Assembly: GCA_009760885.1 (NCBI GenBank)
Contig: CM019721.1
Location: 16,416,196-16,480,195 of the forward strand
From: Achatina immaculata
Taxonomy: Eukaryota; Mollusca; Gastropoda; Stylommatophora; Achatinidae
Length of the DNA: 64,000 nucleotides
Reading direction: 5' to 3'
Positions within the stretch are counted from its first letter, which is position 1, and each line of letters starts with the position of its first letter. The position numbers and the translations under genes are program-made. The notes beneath the pieces were generated by a model. It was not told where the DNA came from and did not search any database. It saw nothing but the letters and a program-made list of their open reading frames with translations. This document shows positions 1-10,320 of this stretch, one piece after another.

Positions 1-134
1 CATTTAAAAGCCATTTGCAAAGAAACATCTTTACTGTTACCAAGAAGACATTTCATGTTCAATTTCCAATCATGTAAACAAAATGTCCAATCATGTCAAT
101 TAAAAACTATACAAAATCTTGCAGAGAAGACAAG

Positions 135-440
135 CACCTCATCTGTCTTATCTCTGTATTATTCTTGAATTCCTTCCATTTTATACCGAGTATTTTCCTT
201 AGGAATCTGTTTTCAAAAGAGTCTAATTTATTGTCTACTTCTTCAATTGTTTTCCAGCTTTTGCATGCATAAATGAGGGTAAATATTACATTTGAATTGA
301 ATAATCTTAACTTGGTTTTTGCGCTTATTAATTTATGAGTGCCATATGTTCTCGAGATTCTTGAAGGTCAATGCTGCTTTTGCAATTCTAACTTCCTTTC
401 TGGTGTCACCATCCTGGTCTATGTAGCTGCCGAGGTATGC
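135..440 (-). mobile_element. Family A LINE fragment, C-terminal part
   Basis: On the minus strand this reads as the post-RT part of a non-LTR retrotransposon (SFENKFLR-type and KQIAYLGSYIDQD-type segments). It is continuous with 2014-2995: element 441-2013 has landed in it and the LINE reading resumes across the target duplication. Stops and shifts make it non-functional. Confidence 0.75.
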
Positions 441-2013
441 TTCTTCTTTGTTTGCTTCTACCACCAAGACCACCCCGTGATCCTACTGAATTTACTCCTG
501 CAGTCCTCAATAGGTCATGTGGCTCCCATGTGGTCCCCAAAAATCACAAGAGGTTCAGAGTATTACAGGGCTTGAGCCTGTATTCTTGGTAGGTCTCAGA
601 ACTGGGAATGCCATAGTTTTTGTTGCACCAGTTTAATCCAGAGTTGGACTTTCTCATCGGAAAACCTCGACGTGTTTTGGGTTACTCATGTATCCCCGTC
701 GGGTGAGAGGTGGTTGCCCATCCAGTCCAGCATTGGACTTTCTCACCGGAAAACCTCAGCGTGATTAGGATACGCATACATCCCCTCCGGGTGAGAGGTG
801 GTTGCCTATCTAGACTGCACTGGTCCAGTGTCTCCGACTTCAGCATTTTGTGGTCGTGGCCACTACCCTTCCTAGTTGTGACCAGGATGGAGCTTTTGTC
901 CAGGAGGACAAATCCTCACCACTAGTGACTTTCACCCCTGGGTTGAGCCGGTTTAGGCATATTATCCTAGTATGGGCGTGTTTAGGACATGACCGACCTC
1001 TAGGGCGGAGGTACTGTGACTTAAGTAGCCATCAATCTTCACCCCTGGTTTAAGATGGTTTAGGCATATTTCACCAGTATAGGTGTAGAACAACATGGCC
1101 GGCCTATAGAGCAGAAGTGCCATGGTATGAGTAGCTCTCGCAACAAGACTAATAGACATACTGATTAAGCTTCATGTTATACTTTCAATCACCTTTTCAC
1201 ATCAGCGCAGCAGGGCAACCCAGATTGCTTTTCCTCATTTTCTTCATTGGCCGGGAGGAATTTCACTCCATGCGTGGCATCCGAAGAGTCTCGCCAGCAG
1301 CGTCTTAACCCCTGGGTTAAGCCAGTTCAGGCAATTCGTCCATTATGAGTGTACATGGGACATGGTCAACCTCCACAGCAGAGGTGCCGTGCTTTGAGCA
1401 GTCCTGACCTCGAGACTACTTATTACTTCACTTACTCCTTTCTTTCATCTTTTTCACAGTGCTGCACAGCAACCCATAATCGCACCTTTCTTCACTGGCT
1501 GGGAGGAGCCCCACTCCATGCATGGCAGTTGAAGAATATCACCAGCAGCGAGACATGCATATGACTACTGGCAGGATCAACTATATAGCTATATTCACCA
1601 AACCTTAGTCGGATCCCTTTCGACCCCTGTGGCATTTCATTTCCTTTAACCGGCGCCGGCCAGCTCTCTCTGTTCTAACGAAGGAGAAGAAAGCCCGACA
1701 CCCACAACCAATGCAAATTACATACTGCAGACCCGATACTCTTTGTGAGAGATGGGTCAACTTCGAGACCATTGGTCAACAAAACCATAGTACACTACAG
1801 GCGCATTAACCATGAACCTGGCTGGATAGCCGTTTATAGGCTTCATTCGACGGACAAACCACTTGCTTCTGAATCGAAACACCTTAACTCTCACCATCTG
1901 GGAAGAGAGCGAAAGCCTTTCTCCCCACGCACGGAACTCGTGAGTGCTTTTTTGCCAAAAGAATGGTCAGCCTGCGCAACAGTAGCCTGTGCTGTGCAGC
2001 TCAGCGTGGCTGA
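441..2013 (-). mobile_element. GC-rich retroposon, copy A, with 13-bp target-site duplication
   Basis: Flanked by TGCCGAGGTATGC at 428-440 and 2014-2026. The lower edge is a run of TTC/CTT, so on the minus strand the element ends in a (GAA)n-like tail, as in target-primed retroposons. Related to 9118-10308; copy A extends about 450 bp further at its inferred 5' end. It contains two roughly 90-bp units with GGACTTTCTCACCGG and a larger repeated module around GGGAGGA..CACTCCA. No credible protein or tRNA head is seen. It is clearly more GC-rich than the window. Confidence 0.85.
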
Positions 2014-2995
2014 TGCCGAGGTATGCAATCTGCTTTACTTCAACAGCTGCTCCTTCTACATATTTTTTCCTTCTTAATTAATGGGAAGTTTCATAATTTT
2101 TGTTCTTTCCTTGTTCACTTCAAGTCCTATTTTGCTAGACAGTGAAGACAGGGTATCTGTTTTTTCTTGCATCAAATTCACATTGTCAGAGTTATGTCAT
2201 CTACAGAACCAAGATCTTCTATTTGGATCCCATTTTACTTGTGCAATATTTTTTTATTATGAAGTCTATGGCAGTTCCAAAAAGCAAGGGTGATAGAATA
2301 CAAGTACATCCTTGTTTCACACCTGTTTCAATCTGGAACCACTCGCTCATTCCTTCTTCTGTGTTGACTGCACAAACATATCTTTGTAGAGATCCTTAAT
2401 GATGTTGACAGTTTTAGATGGTATTCCATACAGACTTAAAACTCTCCATATTGAATCTCTGTGTATGCTATCAAATGCCTTTTTAAAATCTATGAAGTTC
2501 AGTATTAATGGTTTCTGCTTTTCAATATGTTCTTCAAGTATTATTCTGACAGTAAAGATCTGGTCAAGACAGCTTCTCCCTTTTTGAAATCCTGCTTGTT
2601 CTTCTCTCATTGCAGTATCCACTATATCTTTAGACCTATTCAAAATGACCTTGCAAAATACTTTTGACACAACTGATATTAAGGTTACTCCTCTCCAGTT
2701 GTTACAGTCACTAAGGTTGCCTTTTTTTTTGTTGGTATTTTAACAATGACTCCTTTTTTCCAATTAGAAGGGACCTTTTCTTCTTTCCAAATCTTGTTAA
2801 ACATTCTCTGTAGTTGTCTCATGTTGTCACTATTGATAGCTTTTAGTATTTCGGCTATTATTTCATCTTCACCTGCAGCTTTGTTATTAGCCATTAGGTT
2901 CACTGCTGTTTCAGTTCATTCAGTGTAATTTCATCTAGGTTGACATTTAGTTATGGGACTGGTAAGTCAGTTTCAAGCTCTATCAAATCTTTTGG
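2014..2995 (-). mobile_element. Family A LINE, reverse transcriptase remnant
   Basis: Minus-strand RT pieces in order: AGEDEIIAEILKAINSDNM, WKKGVIVKIPTKKK, the helix near AGFQKGRSCLDQI, motif A as LNFIDFKKAFDSIH, and GIPSKTVNIIKDLY. Motif C is lost. Shifts near 2680 and 2900 break the frame. It is the same family as 52380-53695. Confidence 0.85.
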
Positions 2996-3025
2996 GTGTG
3001 GTCAATGAAGTATTTATGGATTATA

Positions 3026-3152
3026 AATAAGTGAAGATGAAATAACACCTGAAATGTTAAAAGCTATCAACAGTGACAACATGAGCCAACTACAGAGAAT
3101 GTTTAATAAAATTTCAAAAGAAGAAAAGGTCCCTTCAAAATGGAAAAAAAAA
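3026..3152 (+). mobile_element. Short LINE fragment, inverted relative to its neighbour
   Basis: Reads GEDEITPEMLKAINSDNM and KEEKVPSKWKKK on the plus strand. This is the same RT-upstream segment that is on the minus strand at about 2750-2890, so the two form inverted arms about 120 bp long with about 150 bp between. Confidence 0.8.
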
Positions 3153-4360
3153 ACCAATTTTTTTCAGAACTGAAAAAACATCTAAGCCACCCTATACCAC
3201 AAAGAATGTGTAGGATGGCAGGGTTTGGTTTGTATGCATGTGCAAAGGCTGTCTGGTTTCACTGCTCAACCCTCAGCTGTCTGTTGTGAGCAAATGTACA
3301 AGCATGTCAGGAACATTTTCAGTAGGAACAGTCCCACTGGGTGGAGTATTTTTTGGTTAGTGCTAAATTTCATGATTGTTGATGTTCTCAAGGGGTGTTA
3401 AAATCAAACTCCAAAAAGTGACTAAGTATAGTAAAATTAAATCTAAAAACCAACCTGAACAAAAATTATTTTAAAATTTCCTTACTCATTATATTTTTGA
3501 CGTGTATTTTATAATAGTCTTGAGTATTCTGTTAGTAGTAAATAAATCAAAAATATTTTAATCCAGATGCATATTAACATATGAGGCACTCTGTGCTAGA
3601 CAGGCAAATACACCAAAATTAAGGTCTGAGTAATTACTGTTTTGTTAAATAATGTCACTGTGTCATACAGGATAATAAAATGGTTTAACTGCAAGTTCAG
3701 AGCAGAGAGAAAGGATGCCAGTTTTCATATGCATAGAAAAGGGAATCAGAGCTGTTGGTGTTTTCATTTGTCTGGTATAGAACACCTCATATGTCACTGA
3801 AGGTTACTAGGAGAAAGACAAACCTTGCCAGCTCCATCACCTAACTGACCTCCACTCATAGCTCGTATACTGAAAATTAGGGAGAAAAAATAAAACTAAA
3901 GAATTATCAATCAGACACAACAACAAAAATATATTTTCTTCTTATTTCAAATAAGCTTCATAATTACATCAGGTTTACTTTACTGGTAATTAAAATCAAT
4001 GCCCTGCATTGTAAATAACAGGCAGCACAATGCCAACACTTCAAATATTTTATAAAATAAGCTACTTAATAACTTTTCACACTCTTTACAAGATCCATAC
4101 ATCTGTGGGGCCAAGATGTTAGTCCAGAGATAAAGAATACAGTCACTGCATATCACACAAGTCGCCTAAGGGGATTGGGCATGGGGCCAGCAACTCCATC
4201 CCAGTAAGGAACAAAAACTAATGGAAATGGAATTTAAAATGTAGGACGCTGTTAGCCAAGAAAACTGATCCATGAAGGATGTTGATTAAAGCTTACAACA
4301 AGAAATCAGCATGCTGACATCAAACACATCAAGTGCCAACATAGTCACACAATACAGTCC
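3153..4360. other. No gene seen
   Basis: AT-rich sequence with no supportable coding frame, RNA gene or clear repeat. Confidence 0.6.
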
Positions 4361-4363
4361 TTA

Positions 4364-4800
4364 AAATTGGAAGCTGGAACATAAGAACACTGAATCAGAC
4401 AGAGAAGCTGGAACAAATACGAAGAGAAGACACAACTTGGACCTACTGGCAGTTCAAGATGCCTGAAGGTGATGGCAGGAAAAAGGATGGAAAATGATTA
4501 TTCTATGGTTGGGAAGAGAAAATAATTAAGAACAACTAGCATGTATCATGAGCCAAAATGCTTGTAGAACACTGATAGAATGAAAACCAACTGACGGAAG
4601 AAACTTTTATGTCAGAATGAAATCACTGTTCACAAATATGTCAATCACTGTATGCTACAAACCAACAGAAAGTGCAGAAGAAACTAAAGAGAACTTCTAC
4701 TTCAGTCTGCAAAACAATAGCGGACAGAATCCTCAAACATGACTTACTACTATCTTACAAAAGATGCACAATAAATCATGAAAATATATTGGATAGAGAA
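4364..4800 (+). pseudogene. LINE endonuclease-domain remnant
   Basis: The plus strand reads KIGSWNIRTLNQTEKLEQIR, the start of the apurinic-type endonuclease found in craniofacial-like LINEs. Further degraded matches follow: a YATNQQKVQKKLKRTSTS-type segment (family form CYAPTEDAEEETKDEF) near 4650. Several stops; not functional. Confidence 0.65.
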
Positions 4801-4995
4801 AGTGCAGGCAAAAATGGAGAGAAACTATAGTTTTTGTGAAAAAAAAAAAAAAAAAAGTTGGTCATAAGGATGAACAATCATCCAGCACAAATTCATAAAC
4901 AGCCATGGAGGTCCTCAATGGAACAGAGAACCACTCTGATCATGCACTCATAAAAAGCAGGTGGAGATGATCTGTACAGGATGTTATTGTCAGAA

Positions 4996-5347
4996 GCTGA
5001 CGAAAACTTGACCACAACTTCATAGTGGCTGAAAAACTGACCACAACCTCATAGTGGCTGAAAAACTGACCACAACCTCATAGTGGCTGAAAAATTGACC
5101 ACAACCTCATAGTGGCTGAAAAATTGACCACAACCTCATAGTGGCTGAAAAATTGACCACAACCTCATAGTGGCTGAAAAATTGACCACAACCTCATAGT
5201 GGCTGAAAACCTGACCACAACTTCATAGTGGCTGAAAAATTGACCACAACCTCATAGTGGCTGAAAAATTGACCACAACCTCATAGTGGCTGAAAAATTG
5301 ACCACAACCTCATAGTGGCTGAAAAATTGACCACAACCTCATAGTGA
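4996..5347. repeat. 29-bp minisatellite, about 12 copies
   Basis: Unit GTGGCTGAAAAATTGACCAC plus AACCTCATA. GTGGCTG recurs at 5025, 5054 and so on every 29 bp. Copies differ mainly at AATT versus ACTT or ACCT and at CCTC versus CTTC. Because 29 is not a multiple of three it cannot code a repeat peptide in one frame. Confidence 0.97.
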
Positions 5348-5624
5348 CTAAGTCAAACTGAAGCTAAAGTAAAACAAAACCAGGAGGGCAGAGAATCTAC
5401 ACTCTGACATAAAACAGCAGAGGACAACTACATCAGAAGAAAGTTTTCAAACACTTTAAGACTTCCTGCAAAACAGCACAGACCAAACTTATCAACTTTT
5501 AACAATGCACGAGAATAAGCTGAAAGAGAGGTAACAGGATACGGGGGGGTTAAAAAAAATGGATAAGCAATATCACATGGGATAATACTGAGCAAAGAAT
5601 AAAACTGAAAGGACCACTTACATT

Positions 5625-5945
5625 TTACATCCTTCTCATGCCATTAAACATCACATAGGGCTCATATGGTTGTTTGCCAAAGTCTTCTTGTTTCTGGTGA
5701 GCTTTTAAATGCCATCAAAGGATTTTATGCCTACTAATTTGGCCTCTCTTAACAATGTCCTCTTTAGAGTTTCACGTGGTCAATCTATTTTTCTTCGGCC
5801 TGTTGTGTTTCACTTGATAGCTTGTTTTGGGATTCTCTGATTGTGTCTTCTCATCACATGATCGACATATGTCCATCTCTTTTTCTGATCACCCATGAGA
5901 CAGGTTGCTGTTCACTCATCTGTCTTATCTCTGTGTTGTACACTA
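5625..5945 (-). mobile_element. Family A LINE 3' end
   Basis: Minus-strand C-terminal coding and 3' end, matching 8870-9105 and 47325-47710: RRPKKNRLTT-like segment, then a 3' end near ATGCCATTAAACATCACATA as read on the plus strand. 5' truncated. Confidence 0.8.
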
Positions 5946-6199
5946 AAGAAACACTACTAAATACAAAAGCAATAAAGAATAAAACTGAAAGAAAAGCTAC
6001 TAAATAGAAAAGTACAACAACTAGAAGAACAAGCAATAAAAGCATCAAGCTGGCAAGACAGATGCAATTTTTATGATGCACTGACATAAGAAGTAGAAGC
6101 AGAAAAAAAAGACAAAACTGAAGGATAGAAAGAACATTTCAGCAATCCATTAAATAGACTCCGGACTCAAGTTATAGCAGAAAAACATAAGACTTATGG

Positions 6200-6860
6200 T
6201 TTATGGTCTGAGTCATCATCACTGTACTCTGAACATGTCTGTAGGTGCTCAAATTCCCCCTCCAAACATATCCATCAGTGTTCTGCAGCTGATGGTGCCC
6301 ATCCTGTGTTGGTCGATAAGTCTCCTTATGCATCCAGTATGCCTCTCATTTCTGGCTGTGCCAGTCTGTACTCCAAGCTCTCTCAATCTAAGCAGCAATG
6401 TGGATTTGCTGCTCTTAAAGTCCTCCACTCTGCCTATCTTTCCAAGTGCATTAACAATATCAGTTCAACCCAGTGGTTGTCCATCTGTGAAGATGCAGAG
6501 CTGGCCAATCTGTCAGCTCTTTCATTTTCCTGAATGCTCGCGTGGCCAGGAACATAGATGAAAGTGACTGCAAATCATTGATTTCTGCATTGACTCAAGC
6601 CACTGCCTGCATGCAGAACCTGCCTTGACCTTTCGGATCATACTCACTGAATCACTTAGTATGCAGACATGAATGTAGTCCTGTGACTCCAGCCATATGA
6701 ATGTCACCACCATTACCTCCACTGTCATGCTGCAGTGAAGGCATTGCTGGCTTCCTGGATTGTTCTGCCCTCTGAGTGTGCTGTGAATACCCATGCACTC
6801 CTTTGATGTTGTACAATAGTCCAATCTGTGTAACTATCTACCTCAATGGAGTTTTAAATG
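6200..6860 (-). pseudogene. LINE-derived RNase H domain remnant
   Basis: The minus strand carries an RNase H-like core: IWLESQDYIHVCILSDSVSM (the SDS Asp fits a catalytic position), then HLCSWPREHSGK, a decayed form of the VPGHAGVKGNEKAD motif, and a tail with LRELGVQTGTARNERHTGCI. Frames shift near 6540. This belongs to an RNase H-bearing LINE, unlike families A-C. Confidence 0.7.
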
Positions 6861-7009
6861 ATGATGGCATTGACCTCTGCATTCACAGCAAGTGGATTTT
6901 GCTCCCTGCTTCTCTTGTCAAACATGGCAAGGCATGAGAAGGTGTCCCTGAATACTGGAGGTACTGGTACCCATTCCATGCCAGGTATTTAAGCAAAATA
7001 CTACAAAGC

Positions 7010-7590
7010 ATCTGGGACAATGGAAAAAAATCCACAGTAATGGAAGAAAGGAGACCCAAACATGTGAGAACTGGAGAGGCATTACACCTCTCACTCACCA
7101 GTAAAGCCTTCATTCACACCATCCTAAACAGAATCATGGCCGCAGCAGAAAAAAAACCAGAAAAGAACAAGAAGGGTTCAGGAAAAATAAATCCTATACA
7201 GATAGACATTCACACTGAGGCAGATAATGGGTGAAACAGTCCACTAAATGTACTCTTTATAGACTTTACCACAAAAAATTGACAATGTTATCAAAATTAT
7301 ATATGAAGCATATATACTCCAGAGTAATTTGTGGAAACCAACTTTCAAGCCCTTTTGATGTCCAAATTAGGGTGAACCAGGAATGCATTATGTCACCAGT
7401 ACTTTACTGATTGGATGTGAGAAACAGCAGCAAACCAACACAAGGGCCTCCAGTGGTCATTAAGAGAGGCCAGTTTAGCAGGCATAAAATCCCCTGATGA
7501 GGTTGAGAAGCTTGTCGAAAACAGGAAAACTTGGCGAACTACCATGCAAGCCCTGTGTGACATTTAACAGCACGGGAAAGATGTAAGATA
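7010..7590 (+). mobile_element. Internally deleted LINE remnant
   Basis: Plus-strand LSLTSKAFIHTILNRIMAAA, then INFIDF-type motif A as VLFIDFTTKN, then the C-terminal SPDEVEKLVENRKTWRTTMQ and ALCDI*QHGKDVRYE, with the middle of the RT missing. The 3' end resembles family A. Confidence 0.75.
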
Positions 7591-7599
7591 CGAATAAAT

Positions 7600-8580
7600 T
7601 ACCCGATTTCAACGTGAAATGACTTTAAGCCGTATAATTTGTCAGGAATTTCGCGAGAAAGCTCCAGACTTATCATGTTTCTGGACGCTGTTTATTCACT
7701 TGCATATTTCATATATATAGCAAGAGAAAAGTTTGCTTCGGACATATATTACATCAGCTTACATTCAGGAGAAATACCGACAGCAAAATAATGCGGCTTC
7801 TGATTCTATCGGCGTTTAGGTCGTGTGGACTGTCATCTATAAATTATTTTAAATATTCTAATAACTTGTCGGATATGAGACCTTTATATTTTAATCTCAA
7901 ATTATACTTACCCAGTTAATTTCAGTGCATGGTAACGTACACCTGACAGAAGTCTGGACGCCATTGCGTTAACAAGGTCACTATACGACTGCCGTGTGCC
8001 GGGTGGGTTGCCGACTAGAGCTAAACAGGAACTGACTTACGAACCGGTTCATTCAGTTCTTGCGACAAAAACGGGAACCCGGATCCTACAAATCAATACC
8101 AGATTACCGATTCCAGATACTTATTGGTGCCAACTATGAACAGATTTTTAAAACGGAATCCAGATCGGTTCCAAATACGAGTAGAAGAGTTTGATGGCGC
8201 GTAATAGCACAGACGGGCTGGTGTGTAATAGCAGGAGAGGGTATTTGAAAGTCGAGGCACCAAAACAATACCACCACGGCGCTGTGTCACTATGCAAGCA
8301 ACTGCCCCTCCCTTACGCTCCCCTTTCTTTTACAATACACATTTGAGCCTTTATTCATTCAGTGTTCAATGTGGCTATATATTTTTGTACTGTGCTGATT
8401 TTATTTGTCAGTATTCATGTGCTTGTTAAGTAGTAAAGCTGTTCCTAATTCTGTTCACATTTAACAAGAGCAGTACCTCGATAAATCGGTTCCAGGAATC
8501 GGTTCGTCTTTACTATAAGGGTTCTCGAAAAATTCGATTCCTAAAAAACAGAGTGGTGTCCAAAACTTATAAACTAGGAA
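7600..8580. other. Non-coding stretch with GGTTC/GAATC motif cluster
   Basis: No gene. Repeated short words such as GAACCGGTTC (8041), ATCGGTTCC, GGAATCGGTTCG and ATTCGATTCC crowd 8030-8560. A piece near 8420-8465 with AAGTAGTAAAGCTGTTC recurs near 12980 as AAGTACTAAAGCTGTTC, so at least part is repetitive. Confidence 0.5.
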
Positions 8581-8587
8581 AAAGGAT

Positions 8588-8850
8588 CATCATCATCATC
8601 ATCATCATTATCATCATCATCATCAGATGCCGTGCCGACTGGCGTTGGCTGTTATGCTTCTCCAGAGTACACGATCCTTCGTGCAGGCCATAAGCTCAGT
8701 TAGTGATTTCCTTTCACACCATCCCGTCAGACTACCCAGTATCATTTCTCTTGGTCTTCCTCTTGATCTTCTTCCTTCTATTTTTCCTGTTGGAATAATA
8801 TTTTCAATGCCCTCTCTTCTCATTGCATGTCCTATGAAAGTACATTGTCT
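8588..8850 (-). mobile_element. LINE 3' end with trinucleotide tail
   Basis: Minus strand GKIEGRRSRGRPREM then ANASRHGI and a stop, followed by (ATG)n seen as CATCATCAT on the plus strand at 8588-8626. The microsatellite abuts the stop as in LINEs with simple-repeat tails. Confidence 0.8.
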
Positions 8851-8869
8851 CTCTCTTATCTTTTATTAT

Positions 8870-9105
8870 CTTATATCTTATATCCTTCCCGTGCCGTTAA
8901 ACGTCACATAGGGCTCGCAAAGTAGTTCGCCAATTGTTCCTGTCTTCGGCGAGTCTTTCAACCTCATCAAAGGATTTTATGTCTGTTAATTTGGCCTCTC
9001 TTAATAATGTCCTCTTCAGAGTTTCACGCAGTCTGCCTCTTTTTCTTCGGCCTGTTGTGTTCCACTTGATAGCTTGTTTTGGGATTCTCTGATCATTTCT
9101 TCTCA
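8870..9105 (-). mobile_element. Family A-type LINE, 3' part (interrupted by 9118-10308)
   Basis: Minus-strand TTGRRKRGRLRETLKRTLLR and SFDEVERLAEDRNNWRTT LRALCDV, followed by the conserved 3' end. It is the downstream continuation of the LINE at 10321-12050, split by a retroposon. Confidence 0.85.
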
Positions 9106-9117
9106 ACAAGTGACCAA

Positions 9118-10308
9118 CTTCTTCTTCTTCTTCGTTCGCTTCTACCACCAAAACCGCACTGTGATCCTACTGAATTTACGCCCGTGATCCTCATTAGGTC
9201 CCGTGGTCTCCTGTGTGATCCCTGAAAAGACCACACGAGATCCAAGAGAAGACCACAAGGGGTTCAGAGTATCACAGGGCTTTGGCCTGTATTCTTGGTG
9301 GGTCTCAGAAGCGGGATTGTGTGACACCGTGGTTTTCATTGCACCAGTTTAGTCTAGGGTTGGACTTTCTCACCGGAAGACCTCGACGTGTTTAGGATAT
9401 CAGTGCGTCCCCGCTGGTTGAGAGTTGGTAGCCCACCCAGGCCAGAGTTGGACCTTCTCACCGGAAAACCTCGACGTGTTTTGAGATACCCGTGTATCAC
9501 CGCCGGGTGAGAGGTGGTTGCCCATCCAGTCCAGAGTTGGACTTTCTCACCGGAAAACCTCAGCGTGATTAGGATACGCAAACATCCCCTCCGGGTGAGA
9601 GGTGGTTGCCTATCTAGACTGCCCTGGTCCAGTGTCTCCGACTTCAGGATTTTGCGGTCGTGGCCGCTACCCTTCCTAGTTGTGACCAGGATGGAGCTTT
9701 TGTCCAGGAGGACGAATCCTCGCCACTAGTGACTTCCACCCCTGGGTTGAGCCGGTTTAGGCATATTATCCCAGTATTGGCGTGTTTGGGACGTGACCGA
9801 CCTCTAGAGCAGAGGTACTGTGACAAGCATAGCCATCAAGTTCCACCCCTGGTGTGTGCCGGTTTAGGCATATTTCACCAGTGTAGGTGTATTTCGGACG
9901 TGGCCGGCCTCTAGAGCAGAGGTGCCGTGGTATGTATAGCTCTCGTAGCGATACTACTGGACATACCGATTAAACTTCACTTTATACTTTCCACCACCTT
10001 TTCCCATCGGCACCGCACAGCAACCTTTATTTCTTTTCCGCATTTCTTCCTTGACTGGGAGGAGCTTCACTCCACGCGCGGCTTTTGAAGAGTCTCGCCG
10101 GTTCATGCATTTCACCCGATATGACTGCACTCAGGACGTGGCCGACCTCCAGACCAGAGGTGCCGTGATTTGACTGTTTGCTTCGCTTTATCCTTTCTAC
10201 CACCTTTTCCGCAGTGATGCTGCGCGGCAACCTCATTTGCACCTTTCTTCATTGGCCGGGAGGAGCACCGCTCCACGCACGGCAGCTGAAAAATCTCGCC
10301 AACATCGG
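9118..10308 (-). mobile_element. GC-rich retroposon, copy B, with 12-bp target-site duplication
   Basis: Flanked by ACAAGTGACCAA at 9106-9117 and 10309-10320. The lower edge is (CTT)n, a (GAA)n tail on the minus strand. Relative to copy A it is shorter at the inferred 5' end and has three rather than two of the ~90-bp units (GGACTTTCTCACCGG at about 9361, 9451 and 9539). No protein recognised. Confidence 0.87.
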
Positions 10309-10320
10309 ACAAGTGACCAA

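Noticed and set aside
710..925. Open frames shared between 710-925 and 9514-9729
   Set aside because: Similarity reflects the two retroposon copies at the DNA level. Other frames are equally conserved and there is no known motif.
4996..5347. CRISPR array
   Set aside because: Units are contiguous and identical in length with no unique spacers, and the genome is animal.
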